A stretch of DNA of 64,000 nt from an uncultured Treponema sp. (GCA_946411505.1 CAMKEG010000002.1:248001-312000), one strand, 5' to 3'; positions 1 to 8,514 are shown, counted from the first letter of the stretch. Numbers and translations are program-made. Notes: a model not told the origin generated them from the sequence alone.

Positions 1-27
1 AATCCATTTGTATTATCCTTATATCAT

Positions 28-339
28 ATGTTGGATTTTTGGAAAAATGTAAAGGAAGAATTGGATTATAACCTAAAAACTCAAAAAGAATTGGCTTCCG
101 CAATCGGAGTCAGTTACAATACCTTGCAATCTTGGATAACAAAAGATCGTTTGCCCGACGCTGAACAGGCATTGAAAATCGCAAAACAGTTGAATACATC
201 TCTTGAATATCTTGTGACTGGCAAGACTGAGGAACAAAAAGGCGTAAAGCAAAAATTACAGAATATGATTCCTAAGTTGAATCATCTTTCGGATGAAAAC
301 CTTGATTTAATAGACATTATTGCGGGGCGGTTGAAATAG
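28..339 (+). CDS. XRE-family helix-turn-helix regulator (103 aa)
   Basis: Small DNA-binding protein of the Cro/C1 (XRE) type, probably a local repressor. Residues about 15-65 form the HTH: a TQKELASAIGVSYNTLQSW stretch matches helices 2-3 of the family, followed by the usual DAEQALKIAKQLNTSLEYL segment. The C-terminal ~35 residues (KLNHLSDENLDLIDII) are a short helical tail, perhaps for dimerisation. It stands alone in AT-rich DNA beside a minus-strand defence-like cassette, so it may regulate that accessory island; this is inference. The ATG at 28 is the first in frame. An upstream TATTAT at 11-16 could be its -10 box, but the window edge limits the view. Confidence 0.8.
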   Translation: MLDFWKNVKEELDYNLKTQKELASAIGVSYNTLQSWITKDRLPDAEQALKIAKQLNTSLEYLVTGKTEEQKGVKQKLQNMIPKLNHLSDENLDLIDIIAGRLK

Positions 340-795
340 ATAAAGCTATAACGTACCGATTAGGAATTTTGCCCCCTTTACTTCAATCTTTTTCAATTAT
401 AAACGAATTTGTATTTTCAATAATAGTTTCCTCCAACCACTTTCAGTAGCTCATTCACATGGTAAAGCATTTACGGATATATTCCTTCAGAAACTTGGGT
501 ACCCGCTGATGGAGTCGTGTTGTAATGTTTTGTCTGATGCGATTTTTTATATCTGTGGCAGTTGTTCGTAATTTTCGATCAATTAAATTTTCGTCAAGAA
601 TATACTTTATGTATTCATTTATTTTGGACTTGCTTGAGCCATACTAATTAACCAGCTGGCTTCGTGTAAGCCAGACAGCCTCACCTTAAAAAACGAACAT
701 TAACGGGAATTTTTCGTCGGCGATCTTAAAATTACGATTTTAATTTTGCTGTGTAATCTGCTCGTAATGTTTGGTCGTTCAGTAACGCCTGTCTT
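340..795. other. AT-rich intergenic stretch with a decayed reading frame
   Basis: No confident gene is visible between the XRE regulator and the AbiH-like gene. On the minus strand an open frame without a start codon runs from about 636 to a TGA at 454 and reads ...KINEYIKYILDENLIDRK..., which resembles a basic helical protein fragment but no family I can name. A stop codon closes it immediately upstream. It is best seen as a possible remnant in acquired DNA. Confidence 0.4.
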
Positions 796-1698
796 TTACC
801 ATTCAATTATTTTTATCCCCTGGTTTGGAAATAATACCGATAAAATATCTTGTTTTTCTTGTATCTGTTCATTTTTTGGTATTCGTTTATTATATGGATT
901 TTTATAGTTTTCATCATAGTGGAAATAATACGTAATAAGTGATAAGTGAGGAAATAATGTATTCAGTTTTTGAAAATATACTGCATCAATATCTCCTAGT
1001 CCATGACCCATTATAATAATCTGTGAAACTTGTTTTTTCTCCAAAAAAATTTCCAATGCAGATATTTGATAATCCTTCTTGAATTCGGCATTCAACTTGC
1101 AGAGTTGTCCAGCTGGATTTGAGAGGTCAAATTCTGGAAGATTTGGATTTGGTTTTAAGTATTGATTTCCATGCCCCAAAATTATTTCATCTTCACTATA
1201 AATTGTTTTATGAATATGTAATATCTGTGTTTTTTGTATTTTATAAATGTCCTCTAATGTAAAAGAATAATTGAATGTTACAAATAAATCACGTGGTTTA
1301 ATTAGTTTTTCAACCATCTCAATTGTATTAGTTTTATGAGATGTAGCTTGTTCAATAAAAGAACAGAGTTCTGCTCTTATAGTTGATGGTAATGAAATTG
1401 CTATTTCACGATAAGAATCATTTAGACGGTTGTTGTAAGACATGTTTCTATCTTGTTCTTTATCATCTTCAACATAGATATCTGATGCGTAAGAAGAACC
1501 CCAGTCAACAAAATCATAATCTTCTAATAATTGTTCAAAATTACTCCAATCTGATTTGGAAGCATCACTGAATATATCATGGATATAAAATGTACCTGAC
1601 GTAGTTTTGTTTTCAGATAAATACTCTCGAAAACTACCATAGCTTGTTTTATATCCATGTGCTAAATCAAAGCCATTTCCAATTATAAAAAGTTTCAA
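796..1698 (-). CDS. AbiH-family abortive-infection protein (300 aa)
   Basis: Likely phage-defence protein of the AbiH family, whose members abort infection in lactococci; their biochemical activity is poorly known. The family signature is at the very N-terminus, FIIGNGFDLAHGYKTSY, and a second conserved block DLFVTFNYSFTLEDIY lies near residue 140. The C-terminal part carries IIIMGHGLGDIDAVYF, also typical. Length suits the family. It is the last gene of a three-gene minus-strand cluster, 10 bases after the 156-residue membrane protein, in DNA much richer in A+T than the rest of the window. The context suggests an acquired defence cassette; the role of the two membrane partners is unknown. 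Confidence 0.8.
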   Translation of the reverse strand: MKLFIIGNGFDLAHGYKTSYGSFREYLSENKTTSGTFYIHDIFSDASKSDWSNFEQLLEDYDFVDWGSSYASDIYVEDDKEQDRNMSYNNRLNDSYREIAISLPSTIRAELCSFIEQATSHKTNTIEMVEKLIKPRDLFVTFNYSFTLEDIYKIQKTQILHIHKTIYSEDEIILGHGNQYLKPNPNLPEFDLSNPAGQLCKLNAEFKKDYQISALEIFLEKKQVSQIIIMGHGLGDIDAVYFQKLNTLFPHLSLITYYFHYDENYKNPYNKRIPKNEQIQEKQDILSVLFPNQGIKIIEW

Positions 1699-1708
1699 TT
1701 TAAAATCC

Positions 1709-2179
1709 TTAATTAAAAAGTTTATTTATTTCTTCATTTGAGATATTTTCAATATCTGGACGTATATGCAATCTTTCTAAATCTTCGTTTGTTATTTCTC
1801 TGTTTACTTCCTTTGAATTTTTTACATAGAGGCTAATTAACAAATTTGTAATAGTCAAAATTAATATCGTCGTTAGAATAATAAAGATAGCAGCTTTGTG
1901 TTTTGATTCTTTTTCAATTGTTCCCCATATTCCCAGTAAATATCCCAAAAAAATATATATAAATGAAAACTTATTCAAATAAGCTGATTTAAATACTTGT
2001 TTGTAAGCTTTTTTATCATAATAAACTGTTTTTGTATTATTGTCTCTTGAAATAATACTTTTTCCAATAAAATTTCTTATAACATTATCTCGTTTTGTTG
2101 AAACAAAAGACAGTGATAACTGCACAGCCCCTGATATTTGAAGGGAAATGGCTATAATATAAATAATAAAGGAATACAT
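1709..2179 (-). CDS. Unrecognised membrane protein in AbiH cassette (156 aa)
   Basis: I do not recognise this protein. It has an N-terminal hydrophobic helix (residues about 3-25), a basic tyrosine-rich central loop, two further membrane helices (about 70-88 and 93-117) and a charged acidic C-terminal tail ending EEINKLFN. Three membrane segments with a cytoplasmic-like tail would fit an inner-membrane sensor or effector. It lies between another membrane protein and the AbiH-like gene, all on the same strand with short gaps, so co-transcription is likely. A defence role is inferred from the neighbours only. Confidence 0.55.
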   Translation of the reverse strand: MYSFIIYIIAISLQISGAVQLSLSFVSTKRDNVIRNFIGKSIISRDNNTKTVYYDKKAYKQVFKSAYLNKFSFIYIFLGYLLGIWGTIEKESKHKAAIFIILTTILILTITNLLISLYVKNSKEVNREITNEDLERLHIRPDIENISNEEINKLFN

Positions 2180-2240
2180 ATTTTTTCTTTCCGCATTAAA
2201 TTTTTAACCATAAATTTCAAAGAAGTTTAGAAAAAAATAT

Positions 2241-2885
2241 TTATTTATCATCGGTTCCAATTATTGAAATTGTTCTATCTGTTGTATTTTCTAAACTTCT
2301 TTCTATTTTTTTCTTTTCAGAAATAAGTTTTTCCTTAGTTAATCTTGATTTCCAAAGAAAATAGAGATTTACGGCTGAAGATTTTTTTGTTTTACCTTTA
2401 GAATCATCAATAATAAAGATTAAATATTGTTCTACAGTCTGACAATAGCTATATCCTTGTATTTGATATACAAATTCTTCGTTTGCTAATCCTGATGTTA
2501 ATACAGTAGAATAGATTTCTAGTGCATTAATTACACTTGTAACCTCTTCAGCTACATCTAATATTTTATCCTTGTCTTCTTTTGACATTTTTGCTTTTAT
2601 TCTTAAACTATTTCCTTCAAATAAAATATTTGAATTATCAAAAAAAGAAATTTTTTTCCCTTTTAGCTTTTTAAAAATTTTGTTTTCTAAAGGAATTATT
2701 GTATTGTTGAAATATGCAATTTGTTCAATAGCATATTTTTGTGCTTCACGTTCTAATTGTGTTTTTTGATTTTCCCTTTCAATTTTTAATTGATGTTTAC
2801 TGATTAAGATTTGCCACAACGCAAACACTGCACAAATAGCAACAATAATATTACTACAATAATAAAGAATTTCTAATATTTTCAT
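2241..2885 (-). CDS. Unrecognised membrane-anchored coiled-coil protein (214 aa)
   Basis: No family recognised. One N-terminal transmembrane helix (residues about 8-28) is followed by a charged heptad-like stretch (residues about 30-55, ISKHQLKIERENQKTQLERE) that looks like a coiled coil, then a mixed soluble domain of ~130 residues containing YCQTVEQYLIFIIDDS, and a Lys/Glu-rich C-terminal helix. This layout resembles single-pass membrane proteins often found beside phage-defence genes. It is the first gene of the AbiH cluster and is 61 bases upstream of the next gene. Base composition is strongly AT-rich like its partners. Confidence 0.55.
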   Translation of the reverse strand: MKILEILYYCSNIIVAICAVFALWQILISKHQLKIERENQKTQLEREAQKYAIEQIAYFNNTIIPLENKIFKKLKGKKISFFDNSNILFEGNSLRIKAKMSKEDKDKILDVAEEVTSVINALEIYSTVLTSGLANEEFVYQIQGYSYCQTVEQYLIFIIDDSKGKTKKSSAVNLYFLWKSRLTKEKLISEKKKIERSLENTTDRTISIIGTDDK

Positions 2886-3194
2886 GTTTTAACTCCCTGT
2901 TCATCAACTTTTGTGGTAAGGTATCTCTTTTATTTTTAAGTCTATCATTTTCTAGGCTTTTATTAAAGATATCAGCATTCATAGTTGCAACGATTTATTC
3001 AAATTTGTTTTGGTCTTTTTTGATGGAATTATAATTTCCATATTATTCAAAGCATCTAAGATCTATACAGGAAAAAAAGTATTCATCGTTGAATATATTT
3101 AACTATATATGTAGGAATCCAAGTGTATAATGAATAAAAGATTTTTCTAGTACTTAGTCTTGATCAAAAGTTCTTTCCGCTTTTCCATCCCCCA
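2886..3194. other. AT-rich intergenic region, no gene seen
   Basis: This stretch probably holds the promoter of the AbiH cluster on the minus strand and the 3' end region of the DUF4143 ATPase. It has several TA-rich boxes but no clear -35/-10 pair, hairpin or coding potential that I can support. Confidence 0.4.
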
Positions 3195-4412
3195 TCACAC
3201 ATACTCAACCGGCAGAGAAATAACCTCGTCGCTCAAATACAATGGCTTGCCGCACTGGCAAACAATGCAACCTTGGCCGACGGAAATACCTGCGATTTTA
3301 GACAGGACGGAAAAATGTTTTGCCATGTCTATCGTTGGATGTGCCGATTTCTTTATTTCGATCGGATAGAGAGTGTTGTCCTTTTCTATTATCAAATCGA
3401 TTTCTTTTTTGTCTTTGTCGCGGTAAAAATAGATCTTCTCGGTTTCGTGGCCTGCGTTGTAGTATGACTTGATTACTTCGCTTACGATAAAGTTTTCAAA
3501 AAGGCTTCCTGACATAGCTCCGTTCATTGCGACAGTCGCCGAAGACCAGCCCACAAGGAAGCATACCAAGCCTGTGTCCATAAAGAATACCTTTGGAGTT
3601 TTTACGGCTCGGTTTGAAACGTTTTTTTCATAAGGCTGCAAAAGGCGGATTACGCCGGAGGATTCAAGGATGCTTGTCCATTCGGAAATGGTTTTGCTTG
3701 TTACGCCTACATCGCGGGCAATGGAATCTGCGTTGAACAATTCTCCAACACGAGCCGCAAGGCATTGCATAAAGTTGTGGAACTTTACAAGGTTCTTTGG
3801 GCTTATTATGTCCGCCACGTCGCGGTCAAGGTATGTCCTTATGTATGAGCGGTAAAATGGTTCCCATTCAATTGATTTGTCCGCCAACTCCGGCATGCTC
3901 CCGCGCCAGATATGGTTCCACAAGTTTTTGTATGGCTTTATTTTTGGTTTCCGAGACTCGATGTATTCTGAAGTCGGCAAAAATTCTATGTTAAAATCGA
4001 TTTTGTGTATTTCTCTAAGCGAAAGAGCCGCCATATTTATGATGCAGACGCGGCCTGCCAAAGAATCCGCCACCTTGCTCAAAAGCTTGTAGCTTTGCGA
4101 ACCGGTTAGGATGATTTGCCCCCTGCTTTTTGTTTCGTCTGCAAGGAGCTTTATTTGCAAAAACAAATCCGGTGCGCGCTGCACTTCGTCAACGATAACT
4201 GGCAGCGGATGGTTCTTAAAGAACAACGCTGGGTCTTTTTGTGCCAGTTCAAGTTCCGCAAAATAATCGAGGGTGACATATTCATAATCTGGGAGCAAGT
4301 TTTCTTTTAGCAAAGTGGATTTTCCGACCTGACGCGAGCCGGTAACCAAGAGAACCCTGAACTGTTTTTTCATTCTGTTTAAATATGGCAGAATGTGGCG
4401 GTTAATATACAT
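3195..4412 (-). CDS. AAA ATPase with DUF4143 domain (405 aa)
   Basis: Member of the widespread AAA_14/DUF4143 ATPase family; the cellular role is not established. The Walker A motif is TGSRQVGKST near residue 25, Walker B is LPVIVDEVQ near 90, and a sensor-like QIILTGSQSYKLL follows near 110. The C-terminal half is DUF4143, with DRDVADIISPKNL, a helix-turn-helix-like block (RDVGVTSKTISEW near 240) and a restriction-like YFYRDKDKKEIDLIIE...YPIEIKKS segment near 350-385, recalling a PD-(D/E)xK fold. It is a single gene with its own promoter overlapping a perfect 18-bp inverted repeat, so tight regulation is likely. A self-regulating or selfish accessory ATPase is one possibility. Confidence 0.9.
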   Translation of the reverse strand: MYINRHILPYLNRMKKQFRVLLVTGSRQVGKSTLLKENLLPDYEYVTLDYFAELELAQKDPALFFKNHPLPVIVDEVQRAPDLFLQIKLLADETKSRGQIILTGSQSYKLLSKVADSLAGRVCIINMAALSLREIHKIDFNIEFLPTSEYIESRKPKIKPYKNLWNHIWRGSMPELADKSIEWEPFYRSYIRTYLDRDVADIISPKNLVKFHNFMQCLAARVGELFNADSIARDVGVTSKTISEWTSILESSGVIRLLQPYEKNVSNRAVKTPKVFFMDTGLVCFLVGWSSATVAMNGAMSGSLFENFIVSEVIKSYYNAGHETEKIYFYRDKDKKEIDLIIEKDNTLYPIEIKKSAHPTIDMAKHFSVLSKIAGISVGQGCIVCQCGKPLYLSDEVISLPVEYV

Positions 4413-4430
4413 AAAGCCTCTTTAAAAATA

Positions 4431-4474
4431 TTTCGACTAATTTGGAGTATAACTCCAAATTAGTCGAAAGTCAA
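4431..4474 (-). promoter_or_regulatory. Promoter and palindromic operator of the DUF4143 ATPase
   Basis: On the minus strand TTGACT (4474-4469) and TATACT (4451-4446) are separated by exactly 17 bases. A perfect inverted repeat with 18-bp arms (4431-4448 and 4452-4469, 3-base centre) covers the spacer, the -10 box and the start point. This is the expected layout of a repressor operator, although a cruciform or an mRNA-leader hairpin is also possible. An AAAGAGG ribosome site lies just before the ATG at 4412. Confidence 0.75.
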
Positions 4475-4508
4475 GGGGTACTTAAAATCTTTATAAGAAC
4501 CGCTCCTA

Positions 4509-4554
4509 ATTCCTAAAACTATGTATCGGCGCCGGAATCCTTCCGCCGCGGTTG
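4509..4554 (-). pseudogene. Duplicate of the UPF0210 gene 3' end
   Basis: Read on the minus strand this segment encodes [16 protein letters not shown], which repeats the last 15 residues of the UPF0210 gene ending at 4627 ([15 protein letters not shown]) with only silent and few differences. About 45 bp are involved, and the copy lies 120 bp further downstream. The frame before it is not open to a start. It is either a scar of a tandem duplication or the tail of a former second copy. A GC hairpin (4555-4580) lies between the two copies. Confidence 0.75.
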
Positions 4555-4580
4555 ACCCGCCAGCCGCGAGAGCGGCGGGT
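4555..4580 (-). terminator. GC-rich hairpin between the duplicated tails
   Basis: ACCCGCC (4555-4561) can pair with GGCGGGT (4574-4580); alternatively GCCGC-GAGA-GCGGC forms a tight inner hairpin. It lies ~45 bases after the UPF0210 stop on the minus strand. There is no U-tract, so it is only a weak terminator candidate. Confidence 0.4.
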
Positions 4581-4626
4581 TAATAATTTCCTTGCAGAGC
4601 CAATCGTGGGCGCTTCTATTTCAAGC

Positions 4627-5988
4627 CTAGTTCCTAAAACTATGTATCGGCGCTGGAATGCGGCCCCCACGATTGATGAAGTCCGCGCAAGAGAATTGGT
4701 TGACGTTGATTACCGGGCAGCCGCCAAGCAAGCCGCCAAACTCTACCCATTCGCCGGCCTTTTTTCCGGGAGCGGGAATAAGGCGGACTGCGGTTGTCTT
4801 GTTGTTGACCATGCCGATCGCCATTTCGTCGGCCATGATGCCGCTGATTGTCGTGGCCGGAGTGTCGCCGGGAATCGCTATCATGTCTAGGCCGACCGAG
4901 CAAACGCAAGTCATGGCCTCCAATTTTTCCAGGCAAATCGAGCCTTGCTTTACGGCGTTTATCATGCCTTCGTCTTCGCTTACGGGAATGAAGGCGCCGC
5001 TAAGGCCGCCGACGTTTGTGCTGGCCATTACGCCGCCCTTCTTAACCATATCAGTTAGCATTGCCAAGGCCGCTGTTGTTCCCGGAGCGCCCGCGCCTTC
5101 CAAGCCGATTTCTTCCAAAATGCGGGCAACGCTGTCGCCGACTTCCGGCGTGGGCGCGAGGCTAAGGTCAAGAATTCCGAATTTTGTTCCAAGGCGCTTG
5201 GCGGCTTCCGTTCCGACAAGCTGGCCCATGCGGGTTATTTTAAATGCCATCTTTTTAATGCCGTCGGCCAGCTCGTTTAGGGGCTTGCCTTTAAATTCGC
5301 GGGCGGCGGCCAAAATTACTCCCGGGCCCGAAACGCCGACGTTAATGACTGTGTCTCCCTCTCCGGGGCCGTGGAAGGCGCCCGCCATAAAGGGATTGTC
5401 TTCCGGGGCGTTTGTAAAGACGACCAATTTGGCGCAGCCGTTTACCGGACAGTTTTTGGAAAGTTCGGCGGTCTTTTTGATTGTCTCGCCCATAAGCTTC
5501 ACCGCGTCCATGTTTATGCCGCTTTTTGTCGTGCCCACGTTTACGCTTGAGCAAACGTTTTCAGTTTCTGTGAGCGCTTGCGGGATTGAGTCTATCAATA
5601 TGCGGTCGGCGGGCGTGATTCCCTTTTGAACCAAGGCGCTAAAGCCTCCGATAAAGTTCACTCCCAACTCCTTGGCGCACTTGTCCAAGGTCTTGCAGTA
5701 ATCGACGTAGTTGTCGGCCTTGCTGGCTCCGGCCACAAGCGCGATCGGCGTGACAGAAATTCTTTTGTTGATGATGGGAACTCCAAAGTCGCTTTCAATG
5801 TCGCGGCCAACCTTTACCAAGTCCTTGGCCTTTGACATGATTTTGTCGTAAATTTTTTGGCAGGCCTTTTTTGGGTCTGGGTCAGCGCAGTCCAAAAGCG
5901 AAATTCCCATCGTGATGCAGCGCACGTCAAGCTTTTGGCGCATGAACATATTCACTGTCTCTTCAATTTCTACAGGCGTAAATAACAT
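4627..5988 (-). CDS. UPF0210 / PFL-like (DUF711) family protein (453 aa)
   Basis: Cytoplasmic protein of the UPF0210 (DUF711) family, distantly related to pyruvate-formate-lyase-like folds; the function is unknown and no glycyl-radical motif is seen. Length and both ends fit: it opens with [24 protein letters not shown] in pieces typical of the family and closes with the conserved [13 protein letters not shown] tail. Internal glycine-rich blocks such as [10 protein letters not shown] and [15 protein letters not shown] are also characteristic. The start is supported by GGAGG 8 bases upstream. In many bacteria an ACT-domain UPF0237 gene precedes it; that partner is absent here. It may be the last gene of an operon with PrsW and the 61-residue protein, 34 bases after the latter. 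Confidence 0.9.
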   Translation of the reverse strand: MLFTPVEIEETVNMFMRQKLDVRCITMGISLLDCADPDPKKACQKIYDKIMSKAKDLVKVGRDIESDFGVPIINKRISVTPIALVAGASKADNYVDYCKTLDKCAKELGVNFIGGFSALVQKGITPADRILIDSIPQALTETENVCSSVNVGTTKSGINMDAVKLMGETIKKTAELSKNCPVNGCAKLVVFTNAPEDNPFMAGAFHGPGEGDTVINVGVSGPGVILAAAREFKGKPLNELADGIKKMAFKITRMGQLVGTEAAKRLGTKFGILDLSLAPTPEVGDSVARILEEIGLEGAGAPGTTAALAMLTDMVKKGGVMASTNVGGLSGAFIPVSEDEGMINAVKQGSICLEKLEAMTCVCSVGLDMIAIPGDTPATTISGIMADEMAIGMVNNKTTAVRLIPAPGKKAGEWVEFGGLLGGCPVINVNQFSCADFINRGGRIPAPIHSFRN

Positions 5989-6022
5989 AATTCATATCCT
6001 CCAACCGTTACGGCTGTTGCCG

Positions 6023-6208
6023 CTAATAATCTTTGTAATAGTCGCGGCGCGCGGCGGCTTTTTGCGCGTTCCAGCGCGACGACTTTTCTTCTAGCATTTC
6101 CGCGTCCTCGCGGCCTTGGAAATTGTTCCATTGGCTGAACTGGCGCTTGTCCAAGGGCGCGGCCTTGTTCTTGTTTTTTTCGCGCAAGTCTTCTTGTCCG
6201 TTTGCCAT
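6023..6208 (-). CDS. Small basic hypothetical protein coupled to PrsW (61 aa)
   Basis: Unrecognised small soluble protein rich in Lys, Gln and Arg (QEDLREKNKNKAAPLDKR, then WNNFQGREDAEMLEEKSSRW). It has no signal peptide or membrane segment. Its ATG overlaps the stop of the PrsW gene as TAATG, a translational-coupling arrangement, which is the main reason to believe it is real. The UPF0210 gene follows. Function unknown; a nucleic-acid or PrsW-tail partner is only a guess. Confidence 0.6.
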   Translation of the reverse strand: MANGQEDLREKNKNKAAPLDKRQFSQWNNFQGREDAEMLEEKSSRWNAQKAAARRDYYKDY

Positions 6209-7380
6209 TACTTTTTTCCTTTTGCTTTGGGCGCGCTCTTTTTGGCGGCGCTAGTTTTTGTCTTTGAAGAAGTTTTCTTTGCGGAAGCGCTTTTGGGCTT
6301 GCCCGCTGTTTTGGCGGCGCCGGTTTTGGGCTTTGAAGCCTTGTCTTTTGCAGTTTTGGACGCGGGCTTGGACGCGCTTTTTTTGCTTGCGCTTGGAGCC
6401 GCGCGCTTTGCGGTCTTGCCTTCAGTTTTTTCCGCGCTCTTTGTCTTGCTTGCGGCGGATTTTGTTTTGGGAGCGGCCTTCTTTTCCGCGCTCTTTTTTG
6501 CCGGCGCTTTTTTCGAGGCCGGTTTTTTCGCCGCCTTCAACTGGCTCTTGGCCTCGCGCTCGATTTGGTCAAAGTCAACGGCGTCTTCGTCGATGACGTC
6601 TGTTTCTGAAACCAATGTGTCTTCGGGAACCGTCTTTTTTACCGGAATTATTATCGCGGGATTTTTTGGCATCTCAATCGTCTTGTTGGGGTCAAGAATT
6701 TTTTTGGCCGGCGCTTTTTTGGCGCGTTCCTCTTCCGCGATTTGCAAAAAACAAACCCTGCACTTTATCGCGGCGCTCAAAATCACGATGGCCGAAAAAT
6801 ATTTTACGGGCGTGTTGAAAGAGACAAAGTAGTCATAAAGGCCGTGAATCAAAACAGCGTTAAGAAGCGGCCAAATGTTCAGCCTGAAATTTTTGCAATA
6901 GTAAACTGTGAAGCCGCCAAGACCCGCGCAAAGCGCGTGGACCAAAACAGCCGTGAACATTCTCAAGTAAATCAAGTTGAGCGTGACTCCGTGCCCGATA
7001 TTCTGAATGTCTTGGAAAAAATAAATCACCGACTCAAAGCAGCCGAAAATCATTCCCGCCAAAAGGGAATAGCAGAACCAATGGGAGGCGCGCTCGCCCT
7101 TGGAGCCGACGATAAAAAGCAGAAGCGCCTTGAAGCATTCCTCAACAAGCCCCAAAAAGACAATCGAGTAGAGCAAGATTCCGCCGGCGCTGCTTTGTCC
7201 AAAAAGGCGCATTCCCGGAATCAAAAACTGCGCCACCGTGATTGGAATCAACGCGAGCAAGCCTGCAAGCGAGGCGATGAATTCTTTGGCGACGGATATT
7301 CCCGGAACCAAAATCGTGAACAAGGCGAACATTGTCACAAATGGAACAAAACACAAAATAATCGGCGCGTAAACATTCAT
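6208..7380 (-). CDS. PrsW-family intramembrane protease with Lys/Ala-rich tail (390 aa)
   Basis: Integral membrane protein related to PrsW, a membrane-embedded protease of the CAAX/PrsW superfamily that cleaves anti-sigma factors in Bacillus. The N-terminal ~215 residues hold about seven hydrophobic helices and the hallmark motifs: EECFK near residue 80, a glutamate in GCFESVIYF, a histidine in LVHALCAG and the final HGLYDYF. After about residue 225 the protein becomes a ~165-residue low-complexity cytoplasmic tail of Lys, Ala, Ser and Pro (AKKAPAKK, SKPASKTAKDKASK), similar to histone H1. That tail is not part of canonical PrsW and could bind DNA, RNA or acidic partners. The small gene at 6023 is translationally coupled to it. 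Confidence 0.8.
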   Translation of the reverse strand: MNVYAPIILCFVPFVTMFALFTILVPGISVAKEFIASLAGLLALIPITVAQFLIPGMRLFGQSSAGGILLYSIVFLGLVEECFKALLLFIVGSKGERASHWFCYSLLAGMIFGCFESVIYFFQDIQNIGHGVTLNLIYLRMFTAVLVHALCAGLGGFTVYYCKNFRLNIWPLLNAVLIHGLYDYFVSFNTPVKYFSAIVILSAAIKCRVCFLQIAEEERAKKAPAKKILDPNKTIEMPKNPAIIIPVKKTVPEDTLVSETDVIDEDAVDFDQIEREAKSQLKAAKKPASKKAPAKKSAEKKAAPKTKSAASKTKSAEKTEGKTAKRAAPSASKKSASKPASKTAKDKASKPKTGAAKTAGKPKSASAKKTSSKTKTSAAKKSAPKAKGKK

Positions 7381-7442
7381 AATAGGATAGAATACTTTAA
7401 ATCGCGCTTTTTGTCCACTGATAAGGCAAGCGCTGGCGGACG

Positions 7443-7472
7443 CTAGAAAAAAGCGGCGGCTGGCGTTATAAT
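7443..7472 (+). promoter_or_regulatory. Leaderless promoter of the 7479 gene
   Basis: CTAGAAAAAA (7443-7452) is a -35-like box with 17 bases to a perfect TATAAT (7467-7472). Only six bases (AGCCGC) separate the -10 from the ATG at 7479, so transcription should start at or next to the start codon. The same layout recurs at 8549, 15606, 49829 and elsewhere. Confidence 0.7.
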
Positions 7473-7478
7473 AGCCGC

Positions 7479-8498
7479 ATGAAAAGAACTATTTTTTTGG
7501 CGGCCCTTTTTTGCGCCGCATGCATGCTTTTTGCTCAAGGAGTCTTGGACGAGGACGACAGCCTTCTGGACAAGCGTTCTGAAGAAAGCGCGTCGCCTCA
7601 CAGTTTCAGCATACTTACCGATTTCGCCTATTACCCCTATAGCGACATGGTCAGCGGAAGCGGCGAGCGTTTCGCTCCGATGACAGGCCCGTATGACGGC
7701 TTGCAGTTTGCGGTGACGGCCGCCTACGACTACACGCTTCCAATGCCTGGCTCGACGGCCATCACAAAAGACAACAACATAAAGCTCGGCGCCGAATTCC
7801 AAATCTCGCCGGCCACGCTAAAGCCAAGAATTTTTATGAGCTATAGCCCGGCGGCCTTTTTGGTCTTTGACGGCGGAATCACTTTGGGAACCGGCTGGGA
7901 GTTCTTGGGCTCGCAGGGCATGGCCTCCTACAATCCGGCCAGCGGAAAATACGAGGACTTGACCCCCTTTAAGAACAGCTTCTATGAGTTTGACTTGGGC
8001 GCCACTTTTCAATTTGACGCGGCCGCCCTTTGGCCGGGCGACTGGCATCACATTGTCTTTATGTCAACATACCGCTTTCGTTACAGCGGCATGACAAACC
8101 AGGCCGACGGCCATCCTTGGTGCTGGGCGGCTGACTACCACAAGGTCAACGGCCCTAACTATTACGTCAACATGATTTTAGGCTACCAAATGCCGCTCAA
8201 GCTCAGCTTGTTCGGACTTCAGGCGGAATTTGACGGCTTTTATTCCGACAGCCAGTTTGCGCCGCAATTCAGGTCGATTGACGGCGACTTTTGCAGAATC
8301 AACTTGACGCCCCTTGTGGTCTTCAGCCTTTCCAAAAAGGACACGCTCTTTGTCTTGTTTTACTTTGAGCGGAGGCGGGGCTTTGACACGGAAAGAGGCG
8401 TCGTCAACGGCCGAGACCAAAGCGACTTTGAAATGCGCTGTTCCGGCGGAGAATGGTGTTTTAAAAGATTGGCGTTTAGATATATACACGAATTTTGA
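7479..8498 (+). CDS. Hypothetical exported beta-barrel-like protein (339 aa)
   Basis: Unrecognised envelope protein. A clear signal peptide (MKRTIFLAALFCAACMLFAQ) is followed by a tyrosine- and glycine-rich sequence with alternating hydrophobic residues (FSILTDFAYYPYSDMVSG, AAYDYTLPMPG, MNMILGYQMPL-like segments), which suggests an outer-membrane beta barrel or a periplasmic protein associated with it. It ends with an aromatic-rich FKRLAFRYIHEF, as barrels often do. It has its own leaderless promoter and is followed by a GC hairpin before the LysM gene. Spirochaete genomes carry many such lineage-specific barrels; substrate unknown. Confidence 0.65.
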   Translation: MKRTIFLAALFCAACMLFAQGVLDEDDSLLDKRSEESASPHSFSILTDFAYYPYSDMVSGSGERFAPMTGPYDGLQFAVTAAYDYTLPMPGSTAITKDNNIKLGAEFQISPATLKPRIFMSYSPAAFLVFDGGITLGTGWEFLGSQGMASYNPASGKYEDLTPFKNSFYEFDLGATFQFDAAALWPGDWHHIVFMSTYRFRYSGMTNQADGHPWCWAADYHKVNGPNYYVNMILGYQMPLKLSLFGLQAEFDGFYSDSQFAPQFRSIDGDFCRINLTPLVVFSLSKKDTLFVLFYFERRRGFDTERGVVNGRDQSDFEMRCSGGEWCFKRLAFRYIHEF

Positions 8499-8514
8499 AT
8501 TTGCGCATTGCAAA

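Noticed and set aside
4658..5629. 323-residue open frame on the plus strand
   Set aside because: It lies entirely opposite the well-supported UPF0210 gene, has no ribosome site and shows the skewed composition expected of an antisense shadow.
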